64,000 nt of DNA, from assembly GCF_014199335.1 (NCBI RefSeq), contig NZ_JACIJI010000001.1, forward strand, positions 124,001 through 188,000. Reading direction: 5' to 3'. This document shows, in pieces, positions 10,283 to 19,710 of the stretch (position 1 is its first letter; every line of letters starts with the position of its first letter). The stretch is from Stakelama sediminis. GTDB lineage: Bacteria; Pseudomonadota; Alphaproteobacteria; Sphingomonadales; Sphingomonadaceae. A model generated the notes under the pieces. The model made no database searches. It worked only from the letters and a program-made list of their open reading frames with translations, and was not told the origin of the DNA. A program made the translations under genes and the position numbers.

Positions 10283-10614
10283 GGCGCCTCATCCGTCTGT
10301 GCGGCAGTGCGCGACTGGTTTTTCAATCCCGCGCTTTCCCGCTTCAAGGGGCGGGAAACCGGGCATACTTCCTGAAGATAGCCGTTCAGCGCGTTGGCAA
10401 GATTGGCCTCGACAAGCCGATAGTGGACGAACTGGCCTCGCTTCTCACTCTCGACCAGACCGGCATTCTGCAACACCGAAAGATGCTGGGAAACCGCCGG
10501 TTTGGAGATGTCGAACCGACCGGCAATTTCCCCCGCCGTCAGTTCCGCATGGCTAAGATAGGCCAGAATCTTCCGCCGCACCGTGGACGACAGGGCTTCG
10601 AAAACGCGCTGCAT
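10279..10614 (-). CDS. ArsR/SmtB family transcriptional regulator
   Basis: This 111-residue winged-helix regulator carries the family's DNA-recognition helix, FDISKPAVSQHLSVLQNAGLV (residues about 35-55), and the wing ESEKRGQFVHYRL. I see no classic CVC metal box (ELCVCDL), so the inducer is not obviously a metal. It may respond to another ligand or act without one. It is first in an operon with ctaG and divergent from a desaturase gene. The spacer between them holds two perfect palindromes. Confidence 0.88.
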   Translation of the reverse strand: MQRVFEALSSTVRRKILAYLSHAELTAGEIAGRFDISKPAVSQHLSVLQNAGLVESEKRGQFVHYRLVEANLANALNGYLQEVCPVSRPLKRESAGLKNQSRTAAQTDEAP

Positions 10615-10620
10615 GCCCTG

Positions 10621-10637
10621 TATTTAAGAAATTTCTT
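10621..10637. promoter_or_regulatory. Palindrome, candidate operator 1
   Basis: A perfect 12-bp palindrome AAGAAATTTCTT (10626-10637) overlaps an 8-bp element TATTTAAG (10621-10628) that recurs at 10659-10666. It lies just upstream of the arsR-type start, where an autoregulator would bind. Confidence 0.5.
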
Positions 10638-10658
10638 CATTGCCTGTCACGCGAAATA

Positions 10659-10680
10659 TATTTAAGTCTTTCGTTAAATA
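10659..10680. promoter_or_regulatory. Inverted repeat, candidate operator 2 in the divergent promoter
   Basis: TATTTAA (10659-10665) and TTAAATA (10674-10680) form perfect arms around eight bases. ArsR-type proteins typically bind AT-rich imperfect palindromes of about this size. It is 18 bp upstream of the desaturase start, so binding could block both divergent transcripts. Confidence 0.5.
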
Positions 10681-10697
10681 ATGAATGGAGTGCAGGA

Positions 10698-11645
10698 ATG
10701 ACGATTCAGATTGTCGGCAGTGTGCGTGCCTCTTCGAAAGCCAGCGCGGTCAAGGGCAGGGTTCGCTGGGATCCGGTCCATTCCCTGTGGAACGGCATCA
10801 TGGCGGCGATCACGCTAATCTCCGCCCCCTTCACTTTTTCGGAAGCCACCATTTTCGTTTTCCTGATCGCCACCGGCACTGTCCTGCTGCTCGGCCATTC
10901 GGTGGGATTTCATCGCAGGCTCATCCATGAGAGCTTTAGCTGCCCCTTGTGGCTGGAACGCATTCTCGTGTGGTTCGGCACGCTGGTAGGCATGAGCGGC
11001 CCGTTCTGGATGATCCGCACCCATGATCTTCGCGACTGGGCGCAGCGGCAACCGGGCTGCCATCCCTATCTTTCCCACGCCAGCCCGATGCTGAAGGATT
11101 ACTGGTGGCAGGTGCATTGCCGCCTGAAACTCGACAATCCACCAGCGTTCGAGCTTGGCCGCGCCGGTCGTGACCGATTCTATCGTTTCCTCGAACATAG
11201 CTGGATGGTGCAGCAGCTACCGGTCATGGCACTGCTGTTCTGGCTGGGCGGATGGAGCTTCGTCGTCTGGGGCGGCTGCGCGCGCATCTTCATCTGCGTC
11301 CACGGCCATTGGCTGGTCGGCCATCTGGCCCATCGTCGCGGCCCGCAGCACTGGCTGGTCGATGGCGCAGGCGTTCAGGCACATGACGTACCATGGGCAG
11401 GACTGATTACGATGGGCGAAGCGTGGCATAACAACCACCATGCCTTCCCCGAATCAGCCAGACTGGGATTATATCCCGGTCAAAGCGATCCGGGCTTTGT
11501 GTTCCTGAAGGCGCTCGAACGCGTCGGGCTGGCATGGGACATCAAAACGCCAGAGACGTTAGCGACCCGAAAGTTGCTTCATCGTGTCGAAAACAAACTC
11601 GACCGGCTTATTCAGAATCAGATGGCTTCACCCGGCGGGCGCTGA
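10698..11645 (+). CDS. Fatty acid desaturase-like membrane protein, second His box altered
   Basis: This 315-residue protein has four hydrophobic segments and resembles acyl-CoA/acyl-lipid desaturases. The first box GHSVGFHRRLIH and the third box EAWHNNHHAFP are intact. Where family members carry HRxHH, this protein has RTHDLRDWAQ, so one or two di-iron ligands are missing or supplied elsewhere (for example the His in GCHPYLSH). A third-region motif GHWLVGHLAHRRG is also present. It may be a diverged desaturase or hydroxylase. It is divergent from arsR/ctaG. Its 3' end overlaps the convergent cyclophilin gene by 38 bp. Confidence 0.72.
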   Translation: MTIQIVGSVRASSKASAVKGRVRWDPVHSLWNGIMAAITLISAPFTFSEATIFVFLIATGTVLLLGHSVGFHRRLIHESFSCPLWLERILVWFGTLVGMSGPFWMIRTHDLRDWAQRQPGCHPYLSHASPMLKDYWWQVHCRLKLDNPPAFELGRAGRDRFYRFLEHSWMVQQLPVMALLFWLGGWSFVVWGGCARIFICVHGHWLVGHLAHRRGPQHWLVDGAGVQAHDVPWAGLITMGEAWHNNHHAFPESARLGLYPGQSDPGFVFLKALERVGLAWDIKTPETLATRKLLHRVENKLDRLIQNQMASPGGR

Positions 11646-12303
11646 TGATGGTGACGGGGTCGGCGGGCATTTCGCCCTTGAACGCGCCCCGGTCGGTCTT
11701 GTCGGGGGCGATGGTACTATCGAGAATCCTGATCAGGACATCGCGGCCCGACACGATATGGCCGAACGCGGCATAGCCCAGATTGTCGCCGGGCTTGTCC
11801 GGGTGCGCGTCGAAACTGGCGCGCTGATCGCCGACGACGATGGTGAATTCGCCGCGCGCGCTGCCGGGTTTCAGCCGCGCGATCGACAGCGTGCCGTCGG
11901 TGTGATGCAACCCGGTTTCAGTCGTCGGCTCATGCTTGATCGGGGGAAAATCCAGCTTCGGGTTGCCCTGCATTCCGAACTGGACGAAGCCATATTCCTT
12001 GTCGACCTTCACTACGCGATAGAATTTGCGGCCGTCAAAGCGCTTCGTATCGACATAATGGAGGAAATTCTTCGCGGTAATTGGCGCATCCTTCACATCG
12101 GCGGCGACCACCATCGGCCCGGCGGTGGTATCGATGCGCACCCACACCTCGCCCGGTTTGGGGGTCGGCGTCGCGTCTGGCGTTGGGCTCGGCGACGGCG
12201 TGGGCGTCGGCACAGCCTGCGGCGCAGCCGTTTGTGCCAGCGCCGAAACAGCGCCGCCCAGAACCAGCAACAGCGCCACCAGAATCTTCGCCACGAACCG
12301 CAT
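11608..12303 (-). CDS. Secreted cyclophilin-type peptidyl-prolyl cis-trans isomerase
   Basis: This 231-residue protein starts with a clear signal peptide (VAKILVALLLVLGGAVSALAQ) followed by a Pro/Thr/Ser linker of about 25 residues (TPTPSPSPTPDATPTPKP). The cyclophilin domain follows, with ITAKNFLHYVD, the active-site strand DGRKFYRVV and the VQFGMQGNP segment. It should act on proline bonds of periplasmic proteins. I start at the ATG at 12303, where the signal peptide begins. A longer in-frame extension upstream is antisense to the GFA gene. Confidence 0.88.
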   Translation of the reverse strand: MRFVAKILVALLLVLGGAVSALAQTAAPQAVPTPTPSPSPTPDATPTPKPGEVWVRIDTTAGPMVVAADVKDAPITAKNFLHYVDTKRFDGRKFYRVVKVDKEYGFVQFGMQGNPKLDFPPIKHEPTTETGLHHTDGTLSIARLKPGSARGEFTIVVGDQRASFDAHPDKPGDNLGYAAFGHIVSGRDVLIRILDSTIAPDKTDRGAFKGEMPADPVTIISARRVKPSDSE

Positions 12304-12316
12304 TACCCTCTCCGCA

Positions 12317-12721
12317 TCAGTCGTAATGGTCGACCGGGCCGGTGATTTCGACCCAGTCATGCTTGCGCTCTTCATACACCGAATATGCGGGCCGCGCGAA
12401 CCACGGATCGTCGAACAGTCCCAATGGGATGGCAAGCACGCCCGGCTGCGCGTCGAACGTGTAGAAAAGCGTCGCGCCGCACCCGGTGCAGAAGCGATGG
12501 ACGCTGCGGCCGCCCTCGTCACCGACCAGCTCGAATGTTGCGAAATCGCCGGTTATTGTGACATTCGCCGCGGCAAAGCGTGCCTGCACCGCAAAGCTGC
12601 TGCCCGACCGGCGCTTGCAGTTGAGGCAGTGGCAGACCGAAACCCGCTCCGGCTCCCCGGAGCAGACCGCGCGCGCCTGCCCGCAGGTGCAGCGCGCGAT
12701 GCGGGTTTCCGCCTCAGCCAA
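12317..12721 (-). CDS. GFA family (glutathione-dependent formaldehyde-activating-like) zinc protein
   Basis: This 134-residue protein contains the cysteine pattern of the GFA fold: CTCG near residue 11, [14 protein letters not shown] near 30-43 and [10 protein letters not shown] near 78-87. These Cys bind structural and labile zinc. Most members are not true formaldehyde-activating enzymes, so the substrate is open. Its start overlaps the 3' end of gatB by eight bases, so it is the last gene of a gat transcript. Confidence 0.85.
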   Translation of the reverse strand: MAEAETRIARCTCGQARAVCSGEPERVSVCHCLNCKRRSGSSFAVQARFAAANVTITGDFATFELVGDEGGRSVHRFCTGCGATLFYTFDAQPGVLAIPLGLFDDPWFARPAYSVYEERKHDWVEITGPVDHYD

Positions 12722-14216
12722 GCGCCTTTTTCAGCAATTCGTTGACGACCTGCGGGTTCGCCTTGCCCTGCATCGCCTTCATCGTCTGCCCGACAAAAAA
12801 GCCGAACAGTTTCTCCTTGCCGCCGCGATAGTCGGCAACCTTGTCGGCATTGGCGTCCAGCACCCTGGCGATTTCGGCCTCGATGGCGCCGGTATCGCTG
12901 GTCTGTTTCAGCCCCTTTTCCTCGACGATCGCGCCCGGCGCGCCGCCGGTTTCCAGCATGATCTCCAGCACCTGCTTGGCGATGGTATTGGAAATCGTGC
13001 CGTCGCCGATCAATGCCAGCAATTCCGCGCCATGTTCGGGACTTACGGGGCCACCTTCCAACCCCATACCAACCTTGTTCAGCCCGCCGAACAGGTCGGA
13101 AATCAGCCAGTTGGACGCCGCTTTCGCAACCTCCGCCTCGCCCTTTTTCTGGATGCGCGCGGTTTCGGCCAAAAGCGCCTCGAACCAGCGCGCGGTATCG
13201 GCATCGGCCGTCAGCACCGCGGCATTATAGGCGGGCAGCCCCAGTTCCTCCTCATAACGCAACCGCTTGGCATCAGGCAGTTCGGGCAGTGACTGGCGGC
13301 ATTCGTCCAGAAACGCGTCGTCGAGTTCGAGCGGCAACAGATCGGGATCAGGGAAATAGCGGTAATCGTGCGCGTCTTCCTTCGACCGCATCGACCGCGT
13401 CTCGCCCTTATCGGGGTCGAACAGGCGGGTTTCCTGCACGATCCTGCCGCCAGCCTCCAGCACATCGACCTGGCGCTGCGCCTCATGCTCGATCGCCTGC
13501 ATGACGAAGCGGACCGAATTGACGTTCTTCGTCTCCGTGCGCGTGCCCAGTTCACCGCCGGGTTTGCGCACGCTGACATTCACATCGGCGCGCATCGAGC
13601 CCTGATCCATATTGCCGTCGCAACTGCCGACATAGCGCAGCAGCGTGCGCAGCTTCGACAGATAGGCACCGGCCTCCTGCGGTGAGCGCATGTCCGGCTT
13701 CGACACGATTTCCATCAGCGCGACGCCGGTGCGGTTGAGATCGACATAAGAGCGCGTCGGATGCTGATCGTGCATCAGCTTTCCGGCATCCTGTTCGACA
13801 TGGATGCGCTCGACCCCGATTTCCTTGATCGGGCTGGCGGGGTCTTTCTCGTCGAGTTGGACGGTGATCACGCCCTCCCCCACCAGCGGGTGGTAAAGCT
13901 GCGAAATCTGATACCCCTGCGGCAGGTCGGCATAGAAATAATTCTTGCGGTCGAACCGCGACCATTTGTTGATGGCCGCGTTGATCGCCATGCCGGTGCG
14001 CACCGCCTGACGGATGCATTCGCGGTTGGGCACGGGCAGCATCCCCGGCATCGCCGCGTCGACAAGGCTTACCTGCGTGTTCGGTTCCGCCCCGAACGCG
14101 GTCGGCGCGCCCGAAAACAGCTTCGCCTTCGACGAAACCTGCGCATGGACTTCAAGGCCGATCACGACCTCCCATTCGCCCGTTGCGCCCTGAATGCGAT
14201 AGGTTGATTCAGTCAT
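12714..14216 (-). CDS. gatB: Asp/Glu-tRNA amidotransferase subunit B
   Basis: This 500-residue protein is the tRNA-binding and kinase subunit of GatCAB, which converts misacylated Asp-tRNA-Asn and Glu-tRNA-Gln to the amide forms. The family signatures [17 protein letters not shown] at the N-terminus, [19 protein letters not shown] and [13 protein letters not shown] are all present, with the C-terminal YqeY-like tail ending in [13 protein letters not shown]. Length is normal. It lies downstream of gatC and gatA on the same strand, separated from gatA by an inverted-repeat element. Confidence 0.97.
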   Translation of the reverse strand: MTESTYRIQGATGEWEVVIGLEVHAQVSSKAKLFSGAPTAFGAEPNTQVSLVDAAMPGMLPVPNRECIRQAVRTGMAINAAINKWSRFDRKNYFYADLPQGYQISQLYHPLVGEGVITVQLDEKDPASPIKEIGVERIHVEQDAGKLMHDQHPTRSYVDLNRTGVALMEIVSKPDMRSPQEAGAYLSKLRTLLRYVGSCDGNMDQGSMRADVNVSVRKPGGELGTRTETKNVNSVRFVMQAIEHEAQRQVDVLEAGGRIVQETRLFDPDKGETRSMRSKEDAHDYRYFPDPDLLPLELDDAFLDECRQSLPELPDAKRLRYEEELGLPAYNAAVLTADADTARWFEALLAETARIQKKGEAEVAKAASNWLISDLFGGLNKVGMGLEGGPVSPEHGAELLALIGDGTISNTIAKQVLEIMLETGGAPGAIVEEKGLKQTSDTGAIEAEIARVLDANADKVADYRGGKEKLFGFFVGQTMKAMQGKANPQVVNELLKKALG

Positions 14217-14226
14217 ATCTCTACAC

Positions 14227-14305
14227 CGTCATCCCAGCGAAAGCTGGGATCTTTCTATTGTATCGCGCAACCCGGCTGACGATTCCAGCTTGCGCTGGAA
14301 TGACG
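14227..14305. repeat. Paired REP-like palindrome (REPIN) between gatA and gatB
   Basis: Two short palindromes, CGTCATCCCAGCGAAAGCTG (start of the left unit, 14227-14251) and GATTCCAGCTTGCGCTGGAA (start of the right unit, 14281-14305), lie in inverted orientation with about 30 bp between them. The outer ends are CGTCAT and ATGACG. Similar pairs occur at 15815 and 28954. Confidence 0.75.
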
Positions 14306-14312
14306 CGCTGGA

Positions 14313-15797
14313 TCACCACCAGGCCTCCGGCCGCGCCGCGAACCCGGCCCGCTGTTCGATCGCGAGGCCCGCGTTCAGCACGCCCTGCTCGTCCATCGCC
14401 TTGCCGATAATCTGCAACCCCAGCGGCAGGCCCTGCTTATCGAGGCCACCCGGAACGCTCATCGCGGGCAAGCCCGCCAGCGAACTCGGCACGGTGAAGA
14501 CATCGTTCAGATACATGGCCAGCGGATCGTCCGATTTCTCGCCCAGCCCGAACGCCGCGCTCGGCGCGGTCGGCGTCAGCAGCAGGTCGCATTGTTCCCA
14601 CGCATTGTCGAAATCCTGCGCGATCAGCGTGCGGACCTTCGAAGCCTGTGTGAAGTATGCGTCGTAAAAGCCTGCGCTTAAAACATACGTGCCGATCATG
14701 ATACGGCGCTTCACCTCATCGCCAAACCCGTCGGCACGAGTCGCCGCGTACATGTCCTGCAACCCCGCCCCGTCTGGCAGGTCGCGCAGGCCATAGCGCA
14801 CGCCGTCATAGCGCGCGAGGTTGGACGACGCCTCGGCGGGCGCGATGATGTAATAGGCCGGAAGCGCATATTTGGTGTGCGGCAACGACACCTCGACAAT
14901 CTCCGCGCCCGCATCCTTTGCCCAGTCGATCCCCTGCTGCCACAGCGCCTCGATTTCGGCGGGCATGCCGTCGACGCGATATTCCTTGGGAATACCGATT
15001 GTCTTACCGGCAAGGCTGGGGTTCAGCCCGGCTTCCCACTGCGGCACCGGCGCATCGAGTGAGGTCGCGTCGCGCGGATCGAAGCCCGCCATCGCTTCCA
15101 GCATGATCGCGCAGTCGGTGACGTCGCGGGCCATCGGCCCTGCCTGATCGAGCGAGGAAGCGAACGCGATGATGCCCCAGCGCGAGCAGCGGCCATAGGT
15201 CGGCTTGATCCCCGCAATGCCGGTAAACGCCGCGGGCTGGCGGATCGAACCGCCAGTATCGGTGCCGGTCGCCGCCGGGCACAGCCGCGCGGCGATGGCC
15301 GAGGAACTGCCGCCCGACGACCCGCCGGGTGCCAGCGCGGCATTGCCGCCGTCATTGCGCCGCCAGGGCGAGATGACATTACCGAACGCGCTGGTTTCGT
15401 TGGACGAACCCATCGCGAACTGATCCATGTTGAGCTTGCCCAACATGCCCGCGCCTGCGTCCCACAGCTTCTGGCTGACGGTCGATTCGTAAGGCGGCTT
15501 GAACCCTTCAAGGATGTGGCTGGCCGCCGCCGACTGCACGCCCTTGGTGCAGAACAGATCCTTCATGCCGATGGGCACGCCGGCCAGCGGTTTCAGCGTC
15601 TCTCCGGCCGCACGCGCATCGTCCGCCGCTTTCGCCGCCGCGATGGCGTGATCGGGCGTTTCGACCAGAAAGGCGTTGAGCGGCTTTGCCGCCGCTACCT
15701 TCACGATATGCGCATCGGCCACTTCACGGGCGGAAAATTCTCCGGCGCGGACACCGTCGCGAAGGGCGCGGACACCAAGATCGGTCAGGTCGGTCAT
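14313..15797 (-). CDS. gatA: Asp/Glu-tRNA amidotransferase subunit A
   Basis: This 494-residue amidase-signature enzyme frees ammonia from glutamine for GatB. The Ser-cisSer-Lys triad is visible: Lys in [10 protein letters not shown] (about residue 78), and the Ser residues in the Gly/Ser-rich loop [11 protein letters not shown] and [13 protein letters not shown] start at the ATG at 15797 ([12 protein letters not shown]); an upstream extension of 17 residues would fall in a repeat element. It is transcribed after gatC, with a second repeat pair in the gap. Confidence 0.96.
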   Translation of the reverse strand: MTDLTDLGVRALRDGVRAGEFSAREVADAHIVKVAAAKPLNAFLVETPDHAIAAAKAADDARAAGETLKPLAGVPIGMKDLFCTKGVQSAAASHILEGFKPPYESTVSQKLWDAGAGMLGKLNMDQFAMGSSNETSAFGNVISPWRRNDGGNAALAPGGSSGGSSSAIAARLCPAATGTDTGGSIRQPAAFTGIAGIKPTYGRCSRWGIIAFASSLDQAGPMARDVTDCAIMLEAMAGFDPRDATSLDAPVPQWEAGLNPSLAGKTIGIPKEYRVDGMPAEIEALWQQGIDWAKDAGAEIVEVSLPHTKYALPAYYIIAPAEASSNLARYDGVRYGLRDLPDGAGLQDMYAATRADGFGDEVKRRIMIGTYVLSAGFYDAYFTQASKVRTLIAQDFDNAWEQCDLLLTPTAPSAAFGLGEKSDDPLAMYLNDVFTVPSSLAGLPAMSVPGGLDKQGLPLGLQIIGKAMDEQGVLNAGLAIEQRAGFAARPEAWW

Positions 15798-15814
15798 GCC
15801 GCTTCTCCCATAAA

Positions 15815-15896
15815 CGTCACCCCGGCAAAAGCTGGGGTCTGGTAACATGGAAATGCGCGCTTACGGCACGCGATCCCAGCTTTCGCTGGGATGACG
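15815..15896. repeat. Paired REP-like palindrome (REPIN) between gatC and gatA
   Basis: CGTCACCCCGGCAAAAGCTG begins the left unit (15815-15839) and GATCCCAGCTTTCGCTGGGA the right unit (15872-15896), in inverted orientation. This is the second copy of the family within 1.6 kb, so both gaps in the gatCAB operon carry one. Confidence 0.75.
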
Positions 15897-15906
15897 AGAT
15901 ACGGCA

Positions 15907-16194
15907 TCATTCGATCACCTTCGGCACGGCGAAAAAGCCGTGTTCGGCCTGCGGCGCGTTGGCGAGCACGGCGTCGCGCTGATTGCCCTCGGTGACGATA
16001 TCGTCACGCAGGCGCAGTTTGTTGGGGATGACGGCGGTCATCGGCTCGACATTCGACGTATCCACCTCACCGAGTTGCTCCACCCAGCCAAGGATATTGT
16101 CGAGTTCCGGCGCCAGCCGTTCGATTTCTTCGTCGGAAAGCGCGATCCGGGCAAGGTTCGCGATCCGCTCCACGGTTGCTTTGTCTACGGACAT
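15907..16194 (-). CDS. gatC: Asp/Glu-tRNA amidotransferase subunit C
   Basis: This 95-residue protein wraps around and stabilises the GatA-GatB interface. The family pattern is clear: [20 protein letters not shown] at the N-terminus, then [19 protein letters not shown] and the C-terminal [20 protein letters not shown] with an aromatic FFAVPKVIE end. The ATG at 16194 gives the usual length. It is the first gene of gatCAB. Confidence 0.95.
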   Translation of the reverse strand: MSVDKATVERIANLARIALSDEEIERLAPELDNILGWVEQLGEVDTSNVEPMTAVIPNKLRLRDDIVTEGNQRDAVLANAPQAEHGFFAVPKVIE

Positions 16195-16367
16195 ACAAGC
16201 GCCGCTAGCACTCCCAAGCGCGCCCGCGCAACGGCTTTCGATACAAACGCACCGGCATTTCCCGATCGCATCATCCGCTTCGACGGTTGCAACATTCGCA
16301 ACCATGGCGCACGGAAGCTGTTTGCAGGTTCGTGCGTTATGCTGCATTGCAACATGGAGAGGCCGGA

Positions 16368-17477
16368 TTGGCTCGGAAATTTCTGTATGTCGTTGCTGGA
16401 TTAATCATGCTCGCGCTCGCATCCGCCTTTGCCTATCGCTATTTCGGGGCTGCCATCCTGAAACAGGCACTGGTGCCATCGGCGAAGTTCGAACCTGCGC
16501 CGAAAACACCGGTCAATGCCTATGCCAATGCCGATATGTGGCTCGCGCGCCCCGACAAGCCCGGCAATCCGGCACTATGGGATCCGCCGGGCTATCATCC
16601 GGCAAGCAACCCGCCGGTCGCGGTGTTTTTCATTCACCCGACATCCTATCTGCAACGCAGTCACTGGAACGCGCCGCTGGACGACAAGGAAGCGAATGCC
16701 CGTGCCGCCCTGTTCCTTCAGGGACAGGCCAGCGCCTTCAACGGAATCGGTGCGATCTGGGCTCCGCGCTATCGTCAGGCGACGTTCGGCGCTTTCCTGA
16801 CCAATGAGGAAGCAGCGCATCAGGCGCTGGACCTCGCCTATGGCGATATCCAAGCGGCATTTGACGAATTTCTGAAGGAAATCGGCCCGAACCGCCCGAT
16901 CATCCTTGCCGGGCACAGCCAGGGCGCGTTGCATCTGTCACGCCTGTTGAAGGACCGGGTAGCAGGCACGCCGCTCGCAAAACGGATCGTGGCGGCTTAT
17001 GTCGTCGGCTGGCCGGTTTCGAAAACCACCGACCTGCCGGAAATGGGTCTGCCCGAATGCACCCATGCAGACGAAGCGGGCTGCATCCTGTCCTGGCAGA
17101 GTTTTGCCGAACCCGCCGACCCGTCGCTCATTTTCGACACGTTCGATGCCAGCACCGGCTTTAACGGCCGACCGCGCAAGGGAACGGCGATGGTCTGCAC
17201 CAACCCGCTGACCGGCACTGCCGACGCCACCGCCCCCGCCAGCGACAATCTGGGGGCGCTTTACCCTTCCGCCGACCTGAAATCGGCACAGATCATCGCC
17301 GGACGCATTCCTGCCCGCTGTTCCGGGCGCGGGTTGCTGCTGATCGGATCGCCGCCGGATATCGGTCCCTACGTCCTTCCCGGCAACAATTATCATGTGT
17401 TCGACTATTCACTGTTCTGGGCGAATATCCGCAAAGATGCGGAGCGGCGCTACGCTGCATTTGAACAGCGCCAGTAA
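16368..17477 (+). CDS. DUF3089-type alpha/beta hydrolase with N-terminal membrane anchor
   Basis: This 369-residue protein begins with one hydrophobic helix ([19 protein letters not shown]) and then has a soluble domain. The nucleophile elbow GHSQGALHL (about residue 185) and the early [10 protein letters not shown] strand match the DUF3089 group of alpha/beta hydrolases. A serine esterase or lipase role at the periplasmic face is likely, but the substrate is unknown. I choose the TTG at 16368 because GGAGAGG lies five bases upstream. The in-frame ATG 27 codons earlier gives a poor leader. It is divergent from gatC. Confidence 0.78.
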   Translation: MARKFLYVVAGLIMLALASAFAYRYFGAAILKQALVPSAKFEPAPKTPVNAYANADMWLARPDKPGNPALWDPPGYHPASNPPVAVFFIHPTSYLQRSHWNAPLDDKEANARAALFLQGQASAFNGIGAIWAPRYRQATFGAFLTNEEAAHQALDLAYGDIQAAFDEFLKEIGPNRPIILAGHSQGALHLSRLLKDRVAGTPLAKRIVAAYVVGWPVSKTTDLPEMGLPECTHADEAGCILSWQSFAEPADPSLIFDTFDASTGFNGRPRKGTAMVCTNPLTGTADATAPASDNLGALYPSADLKSAQIIAGRIPARCSGRGLLLIGSPPDIGPYVLPGNNYHVFDYSLFWANIRKDAERRYAAFEQRQ

Positions 17478-17606
17478 AGTCTCTATCGGCTATTCAGGCT
17501 CGTTCATCGGAGCTGCAGCACCCCTGGTCTATAACAGGCTGGACGATATTTCCGGCGGCACCCAGATGTCGCCTCGATTTTTGTAACGGCAAAGGAAATG
17601 ACAAGT

Positions 17607-18020
17607 ATGAATTTCATCGGCAAATCGGCACTGGCAATTGCAATGGTTGGCGCGGCATCGGTCGCCTCGGCACAGACCACTCCGGCCCCGGCTGCGCCCG
17701 CCACACCGGCTGCACCGAGTGCTGCGGATACCGCGCCTGTAGCACCGGTGACGGATCAGGAAGTCAGCGAGTTCGCTTCCGCGGTACTGAAGGTGCAGGA
17801 TGTTCAGAAGGACACCACCATTCCTGCCACCGATAAGCAGACGAAGATGCGTGCAGTGATCTCCGCATCCGGCCTGACGCCGGAGCGTTTCAATGAAATC
17901 GGCAGCAAAGTCCGTACCGATCAGACGCTGATGGCACGCGTGCAAAAGGCGATTGTTGCCCAGCGGTCCAGCACGCCCGCTCCCGCGGCTCCGGCACCTT
18001 CGGCCGGCGGCGCGCAGTAA
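17607..18020 (+). CDS. DUF4168 domain secreted protein
   Basis: This 137-residue protein has a signal peptide (FIGKSALAIAMVGAASVASAQ), an Ala/Pro/Thr-rich linker and a helical domain (DQEVSEFASAVLKVQDVQKD to RTDQTLMARVQKAIVAQ) that fits DUF4168, a small exported family of unknown function. The tail is again Pro/Ala-rich. AAAGGA lies about ten bases before the ATG at 17607 but overlaps an earlier ATG at 17598, so the later start is favoured. Confidence 0.72.
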   Translation: MNFIGKSALAIAMVGAASVASAQTTPAPAAPATPAAPSAADTAPVAPVTDQEVSEFASAVLKVQDVQKDTTIPATDKQTKMRAVISASGLTPERFNEIGSKVRTDQTLMARVQKAIVAQRSSTPAPAAPAPSAGGAQ

Positions 18021-18034
18021 TCGCATACCAGATC

Positions 18035-18062
18035 GCGGTGGCCGGATTTAGCCGGCCACCGC
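18035..18062 (+). terminator. Perfect 11-bp hairpin after the DUF4168 gene
   Basis: GCGGTGGCCGG and CCGGCCACCGC enclose a six-base loop, starting 15 bp after the stop. No T-run follows, so it could stop RNase or polymerase only with help. It also separates the DUF4168 gene from ruvX. Confidence 0.55.
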
Positions 18063-18107
18063 ACTTGCCGCTTGGCCGGGAAGGTCGCCGAGGCTAAGCG
18101 GTCGTAC

Positions 18108-18572
18108 GTGATCACGACCGACCTTTCCGAATTTCACACCGCCCTGCCCGATGGCGGCCGCCTTGCCGGGCTGGATGTCGGCACCCGCACTATCGGCCTC
18201 GCCCTGTGCGACGCGCAATGGCATTTCGCCACCGCGGCCGAAACCATCCGCCGCACCAAATTCGCCAAAGACAAGGCCGCGCTTTCGGCTCTGACAGCCG
18301 CGCAGGCAGTGCGCGGTCTGGTCATCGGTCTCCCGCTCAATCTCGACGGCAGCGATTCACCCCGCACCCAGTCGACCCGCGCCTTTGCCCGTAATGTCGA
18401 GGATCTGGGATTGCCCATCCTGCTATGGGATGAACGCTGGTCGACACAGGCCGTCGAGCGTCAGATGATCGCGGAGGATCGCAGCCGTTCGCAACGGTCC
18501 AGACTGGTCGACAAGATGGCTGCCGCCTATATCCTGCAAGGGGCGATCGACGGCCTTGCGATGCGCGGATGA
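18108..18572 (+). CDS. ruvX: Putative pre-16S rRNA nuclease YqgF/RuvX
   Basis: This 154-residue RNase H-fold protein is thought to finish 16S rRNA 5' processing and was first proposed as a Holliday junction resolvase. The acidic motif [15 protein letters not shown], the middle motif [17 protein letters not shown] and the WDERWST motif with the later [11 protein letters not shown] helix are all present. I prefer the GTG at 18108 (MITTDLSEF) to a TTG at 18072, because the shorter protein matches family length. It is followed at once by the convergent Sel1-SPOR gene. Confidence 0.9.
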   Translation: MITTDLSEFHTALPDGGRLAGLDVGTRTIGLALCDAQWHFATAAETIRRTKFAKDKAALSALTAAQAVRGLVIGLPLNLDGSDSPRTQSTRAFARNVEDLGLPILLWDERWSTQAVERQMIAEDRSRSQRSRLVDKMAAAYILQGAIDGLAMRG

Positions 18573-18575
18573 ACA

Positions 18576-19538
18576 TTATTTGCGCGTCGGCAGACAACCG
18601 TTACCCGCGCGCTTGACCTCGGCACAGGCGCGCATGGCCTCTGCCGCGGATGCATAGGGACCAACCTGCAGCCGGGTCAGCTTCCCGGCCTTCACATAAT
18701 AGACCTGACGCCCTTTCAGCATCGCCACGCGCGATCCCAGCTTCGCCCACAATCGGCGAGCATTGCCGTCCTCCCCGAACGCACCAAGCTGTACCCGCCA
18801 GCCGCCATCGACGATTTTCGGTTGCTGTTGGACCGGACCCTTGACCGGCTTCGGCTTCGGTGCGGGCGACGATGGTGGTGGCGTCCGCTTCGTCTCCGGT
18901 GCGTTCGAAGCCACCTGCACCGGCAGCGCCGCTACCTGCATCCCGGCCAGGTCGACGCTATTCTTGTCGGTGGCCGCTTCATATTTGCGCGCCAGTGCCA
19001 GCCCCTGCTCCCGGTCGGACAAGGTTACATAGCGCGCCATATCCGTCAGCGTTTTCGACGCGCGCGGCAATCCGCCCGCCGATGCGCGTGACATCAACGC
19101 ATAGGCACGCACCCAGTCTTTCGGAATGACGGTGCCGTTGAAATACATGGTGCCCAGCACGAACTGCGCGCGCGGGTCGCCGCGTTGCGCTGATTTCTTC
19201 AACCAGGGCAGCGCCTCGACCCGCTTGCCATTCTGAAACAATGCCAGCCCGTAATTGTCACTTGCCTGCTGATGCCCCTGCAACGCCGCCTTGCGATACC
19301 ATTGCTCGGCGGTTTTCAGATCGGCGGGAACCCCCCTGCCCAGCTTGTATGCCTGTCCCAGATTGAACTCCGCATCGGCATCGCCGCGTTCGGCAGGGCC
19401 GCGCCATTCGGCAACCGCCTTGGCATAATCCCCGCGTTCCCACGCATCGATGCCTTCTTTCACATCGGCCAGCGCAGGCGCAGCCACCGCAATCAGCAAC
19501 ACCGTCGATGCCAGGATACCAGATACGCCGCGTTTCAT
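18576..19538 (-). CDS. Exported Sel1-repeat and SPOR-domain protein
   Basis: This 320-residue protein has a signal peptide (ILASTVLLIAVAAPALADV), then three to four Sel1-like (TPR-related) repeats such as AEFNLGQAYKLGRGVPAD, AQFVLGTMYFNGT and related helices up to about residue 180. A Pro/Lys-rich linker follows, and a C-terminal SPOR domain covers about 240-320 (GWRVQLGAFGEDGNARRLWA to GPYASAAEAMRACAEVK). SPOR domains bind glycan strands stripped of peptides at division sites. The gene is divergent from the parA-type operon, which ends in another SPOR protein. Confidence 0.85.
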   Translation of the reverse strand: MKRGVSGILASTVLLIAVAAPALADVKEGIDAWERGDYAKAVAEWRGPAERGDADAEFNLGQAYKLGRGVPADLKTAEQWYRKAALQGHQQASDNYGLALFQNGKRVEALPWLKKSAQRGDPRAQFVLGTMYFNGTVIPKDWVRAYALMSRASAGGLPRASKTLTDMARYVTLSDREQGLALARKYEAATDKNSVDLAGMQVAALPVQVASNAPETKRTPPPSSPAPKPKPVKGPVQQQPKIVDGGWRVQLGAFGEDGNARRLWAKLGSRVAMLKGRQVYYVKAGKLTRLQVGPYASAAEAMRACAEVKRAGNGCLPTRK

Positions 19539-19578
19539 GTCGCCCCCGCAAAAAACTTATTGTTGTGAATATCGCGCG

Positions 19579-19650
19579 TTAACCGGAATTTGCAAAGCCT
19601 TCCTAACCATCCCGCCTTGACGGACGGGGTGGCGATTGCCTGCGTTAACC
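19579..19650. promoter_or_regulatory. Cluster of CtrA-like half-sites
   Basis: TTAACC occurs at 19579-19584 and 19645-19650, and TAACCAT at 19604-19610, in the 172-bp gap between the divergent Sel1-SPOR and parA-type genes; GTAACC follows near 19688. TTAACCAT is the half-site of the alphaproteobacterial cell-cycle regulator CtrA. No full TTAA-N7-TTAA site is seen, so the assignment is tentative. Confidence 0.35.
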
Positions 19651-19710
19651 GCTTCTTATCATTCCGCATGGCATTGAAGCCTTCGGGTAACCGGGAATTC
19701 AGGGGATTCA

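Noticed and set aside
14227-15896. Possible CRISPR repeats in the gat region
   Set aside because: The repeats are paired inverted palindromes with no regular spacer array and no cas genes.
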